DNA of 64,000 bases from Planctomycetaceae bacterium. Lineage in GTDB: Bacteria; Planctomycetota; Phycisphaerae; UBA1845; UTPLA1. The notes beneath the pieces were generated by a model that had not been told where the DNA came from, did not search any database, and saw only the letters and a list, made by a program, of their open reading frames with translations. The translations under genes and the position numbers were made by a program. Positions 42,451 through 52,334 of this stretch are shown here, one piece after another. The stretch spans positions 2,170,001 through 2,234,000 of the forward strand of contig CP030884.1 of NCBI GenBank assembly GCA_006969385.1, given 5' to 3'. Position 1 is the stretch's first letter, and each line of letters opens with the position of its first letter.

Positions 42451-43139
42451 GGCATCACCGATGGTGAGGTGTTTGTCGTAGCGCGGTTACCGCATTCCGG
42501 GCAGGTGCCGGTGGTGTTGTTGGTGAGGTTGTAGTTGCATTCTTCGCAATGACCGCTTGGATAGCGGCGGGTGCGGCGGAAGATTAAGACTGTGATAGTC
42601 GTAGATAAGAAAAATGGGATGCCGGTTGGGATTCGCACCGATATAAGTTCACCATTGTCAAACACTATGAACTCAAGTTTACTCGAACCAGCCGACCCGT
42701 TGTCAAAGAGCGAGGTTAGAAGAAATGCATCGAGAAGACGATTTCCGAGAGAATTTGAGTTGCGCTTATTGCCGGTATCAATGCCCAGAAATCCGGCGAA
42801 ATAACGTTCGCTTGGATTCCACCAGCCGGGATCGGTCTTTGGATATTGGACGATGATCTTTTTCTTATTCTGGCGATTGGCGTCGGAGTATTCTGAGTAT
42901 TCGTAACAGATATATACAAGATCATCATCGATTTCGGCTGTAAATGAATTTAACGGGTTTGCGATGTAGGCATTTCCGCCCAGTAGTAGGCAACGAAGCC
43001 CGCTCGTAGATGGATCACTATCATGATTTATCGCAATCACACCAACGCCGAGGATTGAAACAAGTAACCCAATGAGAGAGGAGATGAACAGACAAAGCGC
43101 AGTCACGCGCCACAGTTTGCACCTTGTCTTTCTCCTCAT
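42447..43139 (-). CDS. Membrane protein with C-terminal CPECG zinc ribbon, paralogue 1
   Basis: Same plan as its downstream neighbour: N-terminal helix (LCLFISSLIGLLVSILGVGV), an extracytoplasmic domain of about 140 residues, a second helix (PFFLSTTITVLIF) and the ribbon CEECNYNLTNNTTGTCPECG. The 3' ends of the two genes are similar at the DNA level, so they arose by duplication; the outer domains have diverged. The start ATG 43139 overlaps the addA stop as TGATG. Thus it is translated from the addBA message, which suggests but does not prove a link to DNA-end processing. Confidence 0.8.
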   Translation of the reverse strand: MRRKTRCKLWRVTALCLFISSLIGLLVSILGVGVIAINHDSDPSTSGLRCLLLGGNAYIANPLNSFTAEIDDDLVYICYEYSEYSDANRQNKKKIIVQYPKTDPGWWNPSERYFAGFLGIDTGNKRNSNSLGNRLLDAFLLTSLFDNGSAGSSKLEFIVFDNGELISVRIPTGIPFFLSTTITVLIFRRTRRYPSGHCEECNYNLTNNTTGTCPECGNRATTNTSPSVMP

Positions 43140-46100
43140 CACCCCTTCACCTCCACCACCTCCCGCGCATCCAAAAACGCCAGCCACAGCTTCGTCGGTC
43201 GTTGTTGCCAAACGGCTTCCACGGCTTGAGCGTAGATGCGTAGTTGGCCGGCGTAGAGATCGGCGCGGGCTTGTAGCTCCTTATCACTCACGCGGTCGGT
43301 TTTGTAGTCGAGGATTTCCCAACCGTCGCCGCTGTCGAAGAGGCAATCGACGATGCCGCGCACCAGCACGATGTCATCGGCGTCGCGGCGGGTGGCGGCG
43401 GGGTCGTAACGGGTGGGATCGACACCGAGTGTGAAGGGCCATTCGCGCTCGACTTTGGTGTTGGTGTCGATCATGCGCTGGCCGACTGTCGTCGTGAAGA
43501 ACCATTCGATGACGTTGATATCGAGCGCGGCGCGCGCTTCGGGTGGTAAGTAACCGCCGGTGATGAGTTGATTGAGTTGCTTCATTAGACCGGCAGTGGT
43601 GAGGTCGGCGCGTAGATCGGCATACTCGAAGAAGGCGTGCGTCCAAGTGCCGACTTGCGTGGGCTGGTTATCGCTTGCTGCGGTTAAAAACGAAGGACGG
43701 CGGAAGATCTTGGGGAACGGCGTTTTGGCGGGGCGAGTCGAAGATTGTTTACTTGACTCGGGTTGCATGTCGGGGAAGAGTAACCTTCCCCTTGCCCCTC
43801 CCTGCGAGGGAGGGGACACAGAGGCGGCCCCGTGTTTTGTGGCGGGTACGTGGTTGGTTTTGGCATCGTCACGGTCATTTAGCTTTGCGTCACTCGTCGT
43901 CGCTGCATGTAATCCGCTTACAACATCCGGCGTTATGGCGAACTCGGCGGCGCTGTCGGCTTCGTCATCGCGTTGTTCCCAACGGCGTTTGAGTTCGCTG
44001 GCGGCGGCGACGGCGGGGACGCGGGTTAGGGCGTCGTGGCGATAGGCGCCGAGCAGACGGCGATCCAAAGTTTGGGCCTCTTCTATGCTTAGCGGCGTAG
44101 ATGTTTGGCCCACCAAACCATCAACGGTTTGCAAGCTGGCGAGCGCATCGATCAGCGCGCGGTTTTCGTCAGTGTGCTGCGCAGCGAAGGACCAAGTTGC
44201 TATCTCGGCGTCGTCATATTGGCGCACTTCAAAGCGCTCGCCCTTCACAGCGGCGCGGTTCCATGCGACGTGCTGCGATGGCATCGTAAGCAAACATTCG
44301 ACGATCCAACTCAAGTAGCCGCTGCTCTTGCTTCGCAGCGCAAGCGGCAGTGGTCCGTTGACTTCGGTCACGCCTTCGATGGCTTCTTCCTTCACGCGCG
44401 AGCCGGTGCCGACGACGATGATGTGTTCTTCGGCACGCGTTAACGCGACATACAACACGCGCATTTCTTCGGCCAAGGCATCGCGCTTGAGCGATTCGGA
44501 TATCACGCGCTGCGGCAACGTGGGGTAGCGAATGTTCTTGTCGAGATCGACGGCGGCCATGCCGATGCCGAGTTCGCGGTCTTGCAGAATCGCACCGTAA
44601 GCGTCGCGCATGTTGTGCTTCTTGCCGGCCTCGGCCAGTATCACGACGGGGAATTCGAGCCCCTTTGATGCATGAATCGTCATGATTTGCACCGCGTCGC
44701 CCGCGGGTGGCAGCGTGCCGGCGTCGAGTTCGCTGCCGGTGTCTTTGACCGTCTCCAGAAATTGCAGAAAGCGGCTGAGGCAGAGTCGTTGGAAGTCGCC
44801 GAACTTACGCGCGTAATCGTGCAACTGCTTGAGATTGGCGCGGCGGCGCGGACCGGCCTCCAGACCGCTGACGTAGGCGAGGTAGCCGGTGGCTTCATAA
44901 ATATCCCAGAGTACGTCGGCAATGGGGCGACGGCGCGCGGCGGTGCGCCAAGTATCGATGGTGCGCAGGCGTTGTTGCAGGGTTGTGCGGAGTTGTTCGT
45001 CGGGTCCGCTTTCGGCATAAGCGGGTATAGCCGCGTGAAAGGGGCGCGTGGGGTTTTTCAGTTCTTTGCACGTGCGAATCTCGGCGAAGTCGGCGTCGGT
45101 GAGCGGCGGGCCGAGTAAGGGGGAGCGTAAGATTGCTGCGAGGGGGATGTCTTGCTGGGCGTTATCCATCACGCGCAGCAGCGCGATGACGTCTTGCACT
45201 TCGAGAGCATCGAACAGGTCGCCGCTGCGCGAGGCGACTGCCGGGATGCCGCGCGCTTGCAGGCGGCGCAGGAACAATCCCATGCGCGCTTTCATCGAGC
45301 GCAACAGAATCGCGATGTGTTTGTATTCGACGCCGTCGGCGTGTAACGCTGCGATGCGCTCGGAGATGACGTAGGCTTCGCGCTCGATGCGCTCCAGATC
45401 GTCGCCATCGGAATCGTCATCATCGCCGTCGTTTTCTGTCGATGTTGATCCACCGCGTGATGGTTCTTCCAGAATATGCACTTCCATAGCAGGCGTTTTG
45501 CCCGCGTTGGGTTCGTTTGGCTTCGGCACTAGTTGTTCACCATCTTGATAGTCGATACCGCCCAGATCGGGGGCCATCAGTCGCGCGAAGAGGGCGTTGA
45601 TCGCATCGATCACAGCCGTCGTGCTGCGAAAGTTGTGGGCCAACGGTATGACGCGACCACTCGTTTTGCCTCCGTTGAAGTCATCGCGACGGTCAAGGAA
45701 TAGCTTTGGTTCACCGAGGCGAAAGCGATAGATGCTTTGTTTGACATCGCCGACGCTGAAGAGATTGCCGGCACGCCCGTCTTCGCCTTCGCGACTGAGT
45801 AGGCGCAGGATTTCGGCTTGTACCGGGTTGGTATCCTGAAACTCGTCGACCAGTATGTGGCGAAATCTGTCGCGCATGCGCGCGGCGACGCCGTTGGCTT
45901 CGTCTTGCAGCAACTGCAGTGTGTAGCGTTCTAGATCGGAGAAATCGAGCGTGCCGAGTTGCCGCTTCTCATCACGGTAACGCGCGCGATATGCTTCGAC
46001 GGCGTCGAGCAAGATGTTGACGAATGGTGCGGTGCGGGCGATGCCCTCAGCCCAGTCGGCACAGGTAAATCCGCCGAACTTTTCTTGGAGTGACTTCAGT

Positions 46101-47077
46101 GATTTCGTAATCGGGTCGTAACGCTTCTTGGCGGCGGCGTATATCTCTCGGTCTTCATCTGGCAGCGCTTTCACTTCTTTTCGATTGATGGCGGGCAGGC
46201 TCTTGAGGCCGAACGATTCGATGTCTCGGCAGACGGCGTCGATGGCGGTTGTACCTACGGTCGCAGCGTGCAGTCGTTCGAGATTTTTGGACAACATTCC
46301 GGTGAGGTCGGTCAAGGACGCATCAAATAGCGCAAGCGCCGCTGCCGAGTTGACGGGCGCACGGAACTGAGCGATTTCGTCAATGAACTGTTTCAGCGTA
46401 TGACGCAACAAGTTAACCAACAGTGTGTGCCATGCCTTATTGAGCGTATTATTGTCGCGGGGTGCTTCGAAACGCTGCCGGGCATCGATTAGCCACTTTT
46501 CAGGATCGACGTGAGATTCGAGAAATGCCGCGATGCTGGTGACCTTATCCTGTAATGTGCGTTCGCTTTTGCCGTAGGCCGTTAGTAAATCGAGAAACGC
46601 ATCACCGCGCGGCGTGTTTTCCGCCGACCAGTCATCGAAGATAGCCTTCACGCAATCGCGTTTGAGACCGGCAGCGTCGTGTTCGTCCATCAGCGGCATG
46701 CGCGGTTCGAGGTCGTCGACAAAGGAGAAGTAACGATTGAGCAACCATCGACAGAACGAGTGAATGGTCGAGATGCGTGCGCCGTCGAGCATGGCCAGTT
46801 GATGCCGCAGGCGACGTTGCTTACCCGCGTGGGCTTCGGCGATCACTTCGCGCAGGCGTTTGCCGATACGCGCGCGCATCTCAGCGGCGGCGGCATCGGT
46901 GAACGTGACGATGAGTAATTCGTCGATCTGGCAGGGCGGTGTGCCTTCGGCAACTAGCTTCACGCAGCGCTCGGTGAGCACCGCCGTCTTACCGCTCCCG
47001 GCGGCGGCGGAGACGAGTACGCTGGTGTCGACGGTATCGATCGCGTCGCGTTGTTCGGGCGTCCACGGCTTGGTCAT
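43139..47077 (-). CDS. addA: AddA-type helicase-nuclease subunit
   Basis: A 1312-aa UvrD/RecB-type helicase with PD-(D/E)xK nuclease. It begins MTKPWTPEQRDAI (Q motif), followed by Walker A VSAAAGSGKTAVL at about 23-35, then LLIVTFTDAAAAEMRARI (motif Ia), HILVDEFQDTNPVQAEIL (motif II), SVGDVKQSIYRFR (III), VQIMTIHASKGLEFPVVIL (V) and EEMRVLYVALTRAEEH (VI). The nuclease is at the C-terminus: RGIVDCLFDSGDGWEILDYKTD and the helix ADLYAGQLRIYAQAVE. AddAB is the RecBCD-like complex that resects DNA double-strand ends for recombination. ATG 47077 overlaps the addB stop (ATGA). A palindromic element is read in frame in the helicase-nuclease linker (about residue 1090, peptide SPPSQGGARG). Confidence 0.93.
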   Translation of the reverse strand: MTKPWTPEQRDAIDTVDTSVLVSAAAGSGKTAVLTERCVKLVAEGTPPCQIDELLIVTFTDAAAAEMRARIGKRLREVIAEAHAGKQRRLRHQLAMLDGARISTIHSFCRWLLNRYFSFVDDLEPRMPLMDEHDAAGLKRDCVKAIFDDWSAENTPRGDAFLDLLTAYGKSERTLQDKVTSIAAFLESHVDPEKWLIDARQRFEAPRDNNTLNKAWHTLLVNLLRHTLKQFIDEIAQFRAPVNSAAALALFDASLTDLTGMLSKNLERLHAATVGTTAIDAVCRDIESFGLKSLPAINRKEVKALPDEDREIYAAAKKRYDPITKSLKSLQEKFGGFTCADWAEGIARTAPFVNILLDAVEAYRARYRDEKRQLGTLDFSDLERYTLQLLQDEANGVAARMRDRFRHILVDEFQDTNPVQAEILRLLSREGEDGRAGNLFSVGDVKQSIYRFRLGEPKLFLDRRDDFNGGKTSGRVIPLAHNFRSTTAVIDAINALFARLMAPDLGGIDYQDGEQLVPKPNEPNAGKTPAMEVHILEEPSRGGSTSTENDGDDDDSDGDDLERIEREAYVISERIAALHADGVEYKHIAILLRSMKARMGLFLRRLQARGIPAVASRSGDLFDALEVQDVIALLRVMDNAQQDIPLAAILRSPLLGPPLTDADFAEIRTCKELKNPTRPFHAAIPAYAESGPDEQLRTTLQQRLRTIDTWRTAARRRPIADVLWDIYEATGYLAYVSGLEAGPRRRANLKQLHDYARKFGDFQRLCLSRFLQFLETVKDTGSELDAGTLPPAGDAVQIMTIHASKGLEFPVVILAEAGKKHNMRDAYGAILQDRELGIGMAAVDLDKNIRYPTLPQRVISESLKRDALAEEMRVLYVALTRAEEHIIVVGTGSRVKEEAIEGVTEVNGPLPLALRSKSSGYLSWIVECLLTMPSQHVAWNRAAVKGERFEVRQYDDAEIATWSFAAQHTDENRALIDALASLQTVDGLVGQTSTPLSIEEAQTLDRRLLGAYRHDALTRVPAVAAASELKRRWEQRDDEADSAAEFAITPDVVSGLHAATTSDAKLNDRDDAKTNHVPATKHGAASVSPPSQGGARGRLLFPDMQPESSKQSSTRPAKTPFPKIFRRPSFLTAASDNQPTQVGTWTHAFFEYADLRADLTTAGLMKQLNQLITGGYLPPEARAALDINVIEWFFTTTVGQRMIDTNTKVEREWPFTLGVDPTRYDPAATRRDADDIVLVRGIVDCLFDSGDGWEILDYKTDRVSDKELQARADLYAGQLRIYAQAVEAVWQQRPTKLWLAFLDAREVVEVKG
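43786..43818 (-). repeat. GC-rich palindromic element inside addA
   Basis: A perfect 9-bp stem CCCCTCCCT/AGGGAGGGG with a 3-base loop. It encodes part of SVSPPSQGGARG in addA. It is similar in kind to the other palindromic elements, but its core and outer edge differ. Confidence 0.7.
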
Positions 47078-50000
47078 GCGTCGGCCTCCGGTTGTTCGTC
47101 GTTGGTGGCCTGCATTTTGCGAATGGCCTCGCCGCGTTTCATCGTGTTCTCGAAACGCATTTGCTCGGGGCGATATTCGAAGCGACAGACGGACTGGTAG
47201 TCGCAGTAATCGCACGGCAGCTTGCGACCGAGTCGCAGCGGTGCCGCCGCAATATCGCCATCGAGCCAACAGTCGGCGAGTTGGCCCAACTTACCGCGCA
47301 CAAACTGAAGAATATCGTCGAGCATGCCGGGTTCGACAGCGTCGGACGAATCGAAGCGACTGATGTTGCCGTCACGCTTTTGTTCAGCCTGAAAAATGGA
47401 AGACGACTTGCCCTCCGCGTGTTTATCGAGCGTGGGAATGGCGTCAAAGTCGACGATGCCGCGCGGCTGAAACGCATTAAACGCATTGAAATCTTCGGCG
47501 TCGGCGGCGCTGGGGTGATCGACTTTCTCGGTGTCCGTCATGATGGTCGACAAAAACGCGCCGCCCAGGCGGATGTCGCCACCGTCGGCGGAGAGGGCGT
47601 CTTTCACGGCCAGCAGATAGGCGAGCAGTTGCAGCGCCATGCCGTGATACACTTCGTCGAGTTTCAACCGCTTATTGGCTGCATTAGTTTTGTAGTCGAA
47701 GACGACGGCCCAGCGTTCGTTGGTGATCGTGGCTAGGTCGAGGCGGTCGATTTTTCCGTCGATGTGAATGGTGCGGCCTTCGGGCGTTTGGATGGAGAGC
47801 GCGGGCCATTTGGCCGTGGTGTTGTTACCGAAGTCGAGTTCCGCGTCTTGCGGGGCGAAATTGGCGGCTCCTAGAAGGTGCTTTTGCCAACGCAAGAAGC
47901 GCGCGAGATACGGCACGCCGCGTCGACGTAAGATTTGTCCCTGTATGTCGTCGAGTTGTTGTGTTTCTAAGAACTCTGGCAATACCTGCGTGCAGATCGC
48001 TTCGGCGCGCTCGGCCAATGCTTGGTCGTCGACGTTGTCGAGCCGCTCGCCGCTTTCGAGGAGGTCGTTGGCGAATTGTTCCAAGGCTTTGTGATAGAAG
48101 TTGCCCCAATGCAGTTGACTCAGTTCGCGCGTTTCGCGCGGCAATAGTGTGAGGCCATAGCGCGCGAAGTGTTGAAACGGACAGCGCGCGAACTGTTCGA
48201 GGCGCGTGATGCTGGAGTGATGCGGCGCGGGCCACAGGTGTTCGACGATTTGGGGGGTGAGTTTGGGATTGATCTCGATGACTTGGATGCTGTCTAGCGC
48301 GCGGGTGAGTTGATGGTGAAGGTTGGATTGCGGTTTTGTCTGCGTACTAATGTCCCCCAGCCCTGGAAGGGCAGGGGCACCCGGTTCTGCGGCTACCTTA
48401 CAATTAGTTGACGCTAGCCCCTGCCGCGCCCAGTGGTAATAGCTCAGCCACGATGGCGCGTCGTCGCGCTGCACGACCGGCATGCCGCGGGCGGCTTGAC
48501 CGGCGGCTTCGGCAATGGTGGCGGCCAAATCGTTGGCCGTGCCGATCGACTCATCCTTCGAGAGTTTCTCAATCTCAACGGTTTCACCAAGCACGCGCTC
48601 GATATCCGGCCAATGTAGCGCCGCCTCTTGTTGGCGGCCTTTCTCATCGAGCGTGGGGCGCGATACCCAAAGATACTGCGTAGCGCGGGTCAGCGCGACA
48701 TATGTCAATATGCGCTCTTCCGCCAATCGATCGCGGCGGCTACGACCCAATGGGGCATCGGCGGCTTCCAGCCGATCGCGCTCGTCATCGCCCAGCAACC
48801 CTTCCGACGGTGGTCGTCCCGACCATAGCCCGTCGGCAAAGCCCAGGATAAACGTCGCCTTGATTCCCAGAGGTTGGCGACCGCGTTCGATGGTGCTGAT
48901 CACGACCTGATCGAGCGTGGCCGGTACCAAGCCCAGCGCCAGTTCGGCTAGCCCGGCTTCCAGCGTTTCGCGCACGCGTCGCGCGCGCAGTGGCACATCG
49001 CCCAACGCGTCGACGAATTCCTCCAGTAGTTGCATCAATTCGGTCCACACGCGCTCGTGTTCGTTAGCAGTGTCGTGTTGACCGGCGTTCTGGGCAGCAT
49101 GCGACCAAGCGGCCAATGTTTCAGCGACGCCCAAACGATCGAGCACCTGCACGAGTTGCGTGGCCCATACGCGACCGTCGATTTTACCCAATGAAGCAGG
49201 CCACCAATCGCCCAGTGCTGTACGTATCGTTGCGCGGGCGTTGTCAATCAACGTCATCTGCGTCTGCGCGGCTTGCGCATGCGCGCTGCGAAAAGCGGGT
49301 GGTTTACCCGTCCAAGTTTGATTCCAAAGATCGGGGTCGGTCAGGTTGCGGGCCAATAGGTAGTTTTCGAGCGCCGCGCCGGCGTCGTGATCGAGCGGCG
49401 TCAGATCCGACTTCACCAAGCGCAACACGGCGTCTTCGAGGCCGCCGCCACCGACGAGTGCGAGCAGGGCGCGAGCGGCTTCGATCAGCGGATGGTGATG
49501 AATCGGTCGGCGGCGATCGAGAAAGAAGGGGATGCCGTGCCGCGCAAACTCAGCGCTGAGAATATCGTGATAGGGTTCCAAGTCGCGCACGATGATGGCG
49601 ATATCACGTAGGCGCAACGAGTTCTCGTCGCGTCGCGTGAGATCGAGAATAGAGCGCGCGGCGGCTTGCACCTCACTGCGCAGGTCGGTTGCTTCGACCA
49701 AACGAATCTCGGCGTTGTCATTATCGTTGGGCTCAAGTGACGTCGCGTTGGTGGTTGGCGTTAACGCGTGCGCTTCCAACATGGCCAAACGCGGAGAAGC
49801 GGCGAAGCGCGGCAACGGGTCAGGCGTGAGCTTGACCGGCGGCTCGATGGTAATGCCCGCTTCAACGGCCGAGCGCACCAACTCGGCCCAGGCGCGCCGC
49901 GTCTTATAAAACAGATCGGTTTCGTCAAGCGAAATTGAATCGTCATCAAACGTGGGGTCCACCAGCAATGCGACTGACGTGTGGCTGGCGTGGCGCGTGA

Positions 50001-50661
50001 GTTCGATTAAGAGTTGCGCTTGCTGGCGGGTGAAGCTGGCAAAGCCATCGACCCACACGCGCGCATCCCGCAGCCACTCGGTCGTCGCAAGACGATCTTT
50101 GGCCAAGGCCAGCACGCCATCGGGGTCGACGCGCTCGGCCCCCAAATACTCGCAGTATTTGCGATACAGCAATGCCAAGTCGTGCAGGCGACCGGCGCTG
50201 GGGTCTTGTTCGTCAATGGCTTGTTGCACGCATCGATCGAGTTTGTCGAAGCTAACGGCTTCGCGAAAGAACTCGGCCAGCGCCGCCGATGCTTCGCGCA
50301 CCAGGCTGCCGCTGTCGGAAATCTGGTCGAACTCACGAAATTCCTTGCGATGATGAGCCAGCAAATAGCGAATCGCCATCTGCCGACCCGTGGCGGTGAG
50401 GGTCGTCGGAATGTTGCCGGGCGTGTCGGCGAAGATGCGGTAGGCCAGCCGCGTAAAGCCGAGGACATCGCAACGGCCCAGGGCTTGCATGCGCGTGCGG
50501 GCCAGAATTTGCCGCTCGGTTTGCAGCGTGGCCTGTTCCGGCGTCAGCACCAAGAGCGCCGGCCCGTCGGTCATGCTGCGACCGAGTTCGTTAGCCACAG
50601 CCGCCAAACAATGCTCGGTTTTGCCGCTGCCGGCGCGTCCGGCGATCAGTTGGAGTGTCAC
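47074..50661 (-). CDS. addB: AddB-type helicase-nuclease subunit with Fe-S nuclease
   Basis: A 1195-aa protein beginning MTLQLIAGRAGSGKTEHC (Walker A at 8-15), followed by VLTPEQATLQTERQIL and LGFTRLAYRIF. The C-terminus has a RecB-type nuclease (DGKIDRLDLATI, WAVVFDYKTNA). The four cysteines of the Fe-S cluster are visible: one in FARCPFQHFARYGL before the nuclease and three in LPCDYCDYQSVCRFE after it, as in AddB. The start is GTG 50661 with a GAGGTGG site. It is the first gene of a four-gene overlapping operon, addB-addA-ribbon1-ribbon2. A palindromic element is read in frame at about residues 760-770 (peptide PGAPALPGLGDIS), in the linker before the nuclease domain. Confidence 0.92.
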   Translation of the reverse strand: MTLQLIAGRAGSGKTEHCLAAVANELGRSMTDGPALLVLTPEQATLQTERQILARTRMQALGRCDVLGFTRLAYRIFADTPGNIPTTLTATGRQMAIRYLLAHHRKEFREFDQISDSGSLVREASAALAEFFREAVSFDKLDRCVQQAIDEQDPSAGRLHDLALLYRKYCEYLGAERVDPDGVLALAKDRLATTEWLRDARVWVDGFASFTRQQAQLLIELTRHASHTSVALLVDPTFDDDSISLDETDLFYKTRRAWAELVRSAVEAGITIEPPVKLTPDPLPRFAASPRLAMLEAHALTPTTNATSLEPNDNDNAEIRLVEATDLRSEVQAAARSILDLTRRDENSLRLRDIAIIVRDLEPYHDILSAEFARHGIPFFLDRRRPIHHHPLIEAARALLALVGGGGLEDAVLRLVKSDLTPLDHDAGAALENYLLARNLTDPDLWNQTWTGKPPAFRSAHAQAAQTQMTLIDNARATIRTALGDWWPASLGKIDGRVWATQLVQVLDRLGVAETLAAWSHAAQNAGQHDTANEHERVWTELMQLLEEFVDALGDVPLRARRVRETLEAGLAELALGLVPATLDQVVISTIERGRQPLGIKATFILGFADGLWSGRPPSEGLLGDDERDRLEAADAPLGRSRRDRLAEERILTYVALTRATQYLWVSRPTLDEKGRQQEAALHWPDIERVLGETVEIEKLSKDESIGTANDLAATIAEAAGQAARGMPVVQRDDAPSWLSYYHWARQGLASTNCKVAAEPGAPALPGLGDISTQTKPQSNLHHQLTRALDSIQVIEINPKLTPQIVEHLWPAPHHSSITRLEQFARCPFQHFARYGLTLLPRETRELSQLHWGNFYHKALEQFANDLLESGERLDNVDDQALAERAEAICTQVLPEFLETQQLDDIQGQILRRRGVPYLARFLRWQKHLLGAANFAPQDAELDFGNNTTAKWPALSIQTPEGRTIHIDGKIDRLDLATITNERWAVVFDYKTNAANKRLKLDEVYHGMALQLLAYLLAVKDALSADGGDIRLGGAFLSTIMTDTEKVDHPSAADAEDFNAFNAFQPRGIVDFDAIPTLDKHAEGKSSSIFQAEQKRDGNISRFDSSDAVEPGMLDDILQFVRGKLGQLADCWLDGDIAAAPLRLGRKLPCDYCDYQSVCRFEYRPEQMRFENTMKRGEAIRKMQATNDEQPEADA
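48351..48382 (+). repeat. GC-rich palindromic element inside addB
   Basis: A 10-bp stem with one mismatch (48355-48364 with 48368-48377). Edges are TGTCCCCC and GCACCC, the reverse orientation of the 38419 and 41475 copies. Confidence 0.75.
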
Positions 50662-50897
50662 CGGCCCACCTCAAGGTTCGTGTTTATCAGAATGATGCCC
50701 ATAATGATCCGCCTGCGGGCAATTCTAACCGCAGTGGTGTCGTGTCGCAGCCATCGCAAAGATGTGAAATTGCGTAGAGGCGTGGCGGCAATGATGCGTA
50801 GAATGAATGGTGGGCTGCGTGGTAAGCGTACGTGATTAGCGGAACCCGTTGCAGGGTTGAGCCTGTCGGGCTGCTCGGAATTTGAAGCGAGCGATAT

Positions 50898-52334
50898 TTG
50901 ATTACGATTGGTGATACAACCTGGCCGAGTTGGTGGGCGTATCTGCGTCAGTTTGATACGTACGCGCTGCTGTTGGTCGCTGCGGCGGCTTGTACGTTCG
51001 TATTCACGCCGTTCTACATCCGTCTTGCGCAGCGGCTGACTTGGGTGGATCGCCCGCGCGGTCGGCATCAACACGAACGTGCAACGCCAACCATGGGGGG
51101 AATTGTGGTCTTCCTGCCCGTGTTTGCGGGTGCGTTGGTGGCATTGGCAACGGACAATCTCGTGGGTGAAAAGCTGCGCGAAGGGCGCATGCACGTTTTG
51201 GCGCTGCTCGGTTGTACGGGCATCACGATGTTATTGGGGGTCGTCGACGATCGGCGCGCCGTGCGACCGCGCGTGAAGTTGTTTGTGCAGTTCCTGATTG
51301 CGGTCGCGGCCGTGGCGCTGGGTTTTCGCGTGGAAGCCATCACGCTGCCGTGGCTCGATTCGTTGGTGATACCGTCGTATGTGGGGATCGCGCTTTCCAT
51401 CTTGTGGATCGTCGGCATCACCAATGCGATCAACCTGACGGACGGCTTGGACGGCTTGGCCGCGGGCGTGTGTTTGCTGGCGGCGGGTATCAACACGCTG
51501 GTGGCGATTTGGCTCGGCAACCACACGATGGCCGTGATGATGGTGTTGCTGACGGGCGCGCTGCTGGGCTTCTTGCGTTACAACTTTCATCCGGCGCGGG
51601 TTTTTCTGGGGGATACCGGCGCATTGGCGTTGGGTGTGTTCTTAGCATTGGCGTCGTTGCGCTCGGCGCAGAAGGCGCATACGGCAGTGATGATTCTGGT
51701 GCCGTTGTTCGCGCTGGGCTATCCGATTATCGATACCATGCTGGCCATTGCGCGCCGCGGCATGAAAGGCCAGCCGCTGTTCTCATCCGATCGCGATCAC
51801 ATCCATCATCGTTTGCTGGAGCGCGGCCATAAGCCTTCGGCAGCTGCGATTCGGATTTACTTTTTGAGTTTGCTGTTGTGCTTGTTGTGCATCGCGGCGG
51901 CGGCGGCCAATCATCTGATTTTGGGCGTGGGGATAACGCTGGTGCTCGGGTTAACGGTCTTCGCCGCGCGCGTACTGGGCTATTTGGAATGGGGCGGTTG
52001 GACGGTCGAACGGCGCGAAACGCGCATCTTACACGCGGCGGCGCAGTTGTCCCGTTTAAAGTTGCGGGCGGCCAAGGATGATGACGAGCGCGTGCAGGCA
52101 CTGGGTGTTACAGCGACGGAGTTGGGATGCGGCAAGGTCGAGCTTGCGCGCGATGAAAAGGCAACCGAATGGCGTTTACCGAGTTACGATGGAACGACAA
52201 ATGGCACCATTCATACGGCAGTCGACGAAGACGGCTTAGCAGTTCGGTTTCATTTACCAACGTCGATGGCGTCGGACGACCCGCGTTTGCAACTGCTCGA
52301 TGAGCTTGCGGTGGAGATAGTACGTTCTTCATGA
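50898..52334 (+). CDS. Polyprenyl-phosphate sugar-1-phosphate transferase (WecA/MraY superfamily)
   Basis: A 478-aa protein with about ten transmembrane helices in the first 330 residues. Family motifs: RHQHERATPTMGGIVVF (HxR..P..GG), LGVVDDRRAVRPRVKLF (DDxx, Mg binding), ITNAINLTDGLDGLAAG (NxxDGxDGL), FLGDTGALALG and SDRDHIHHRLLERGH (His-rich loop HIHH). This is the WecA/TagO pattern: it loads a sugar-phosphate, often GlcNAc-1-P, on undecaprenyl phosphate to begin polysaccharide synthesis. A C-terminal soluble extension of about 130 residues (RRETRILHAAAQLSRLKLRA onward) is unusual. The start is TTG 50898; it is coupled by ATGA to the next glycosyltransferase. Confidence 0.9.
   Translation: MITIGDTTWPSWWAYLRQFDTYALLLVAAAACTFVFTPFYIRLAQRLTWVDRPRGRHQHERATPTMGGIVVFLPVFAGALVALATDNLVGEKLREGRMHVLALLGCTGITMLLGVVDDRRAVRPRVKLFVQFLIAVAAVALGFRVEAITLPWLDSLVIPSYVGIALSILWIVGITNAINLTDGLDGLAAGVCLLAAGINTLVAIWLGNHTMAVMMVLLTGALLGFLRYNFHPARVFLGDTGALALGVFLALASLRSAQKAHTAVMILVPLFALGYPIIDTMLAIARRGMKGQPLFSSDRDHIHHRLLERGHKPSAAAIRIYFLSLLLCLLCIAAAAANHLILGVGITLVLGLTVFAARVLGYLEWGGWTVERRETRILHAAAQLSRLKLRAAKDDDERVQALGVTATELGCGKVELARDEKATEWRLPSYDGTTNGTIHTAVDEDGLAVRFHLPTSMASDDPRLQLLDELAVEIVRSS

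Noticed and set aside
25213..48382. A CRISPR array from the many hairpin repeats
   Set aside because: Repeats are dispersed kilobases apart, each is palindromic in itself, spacing is irregular and no cas gene is present.
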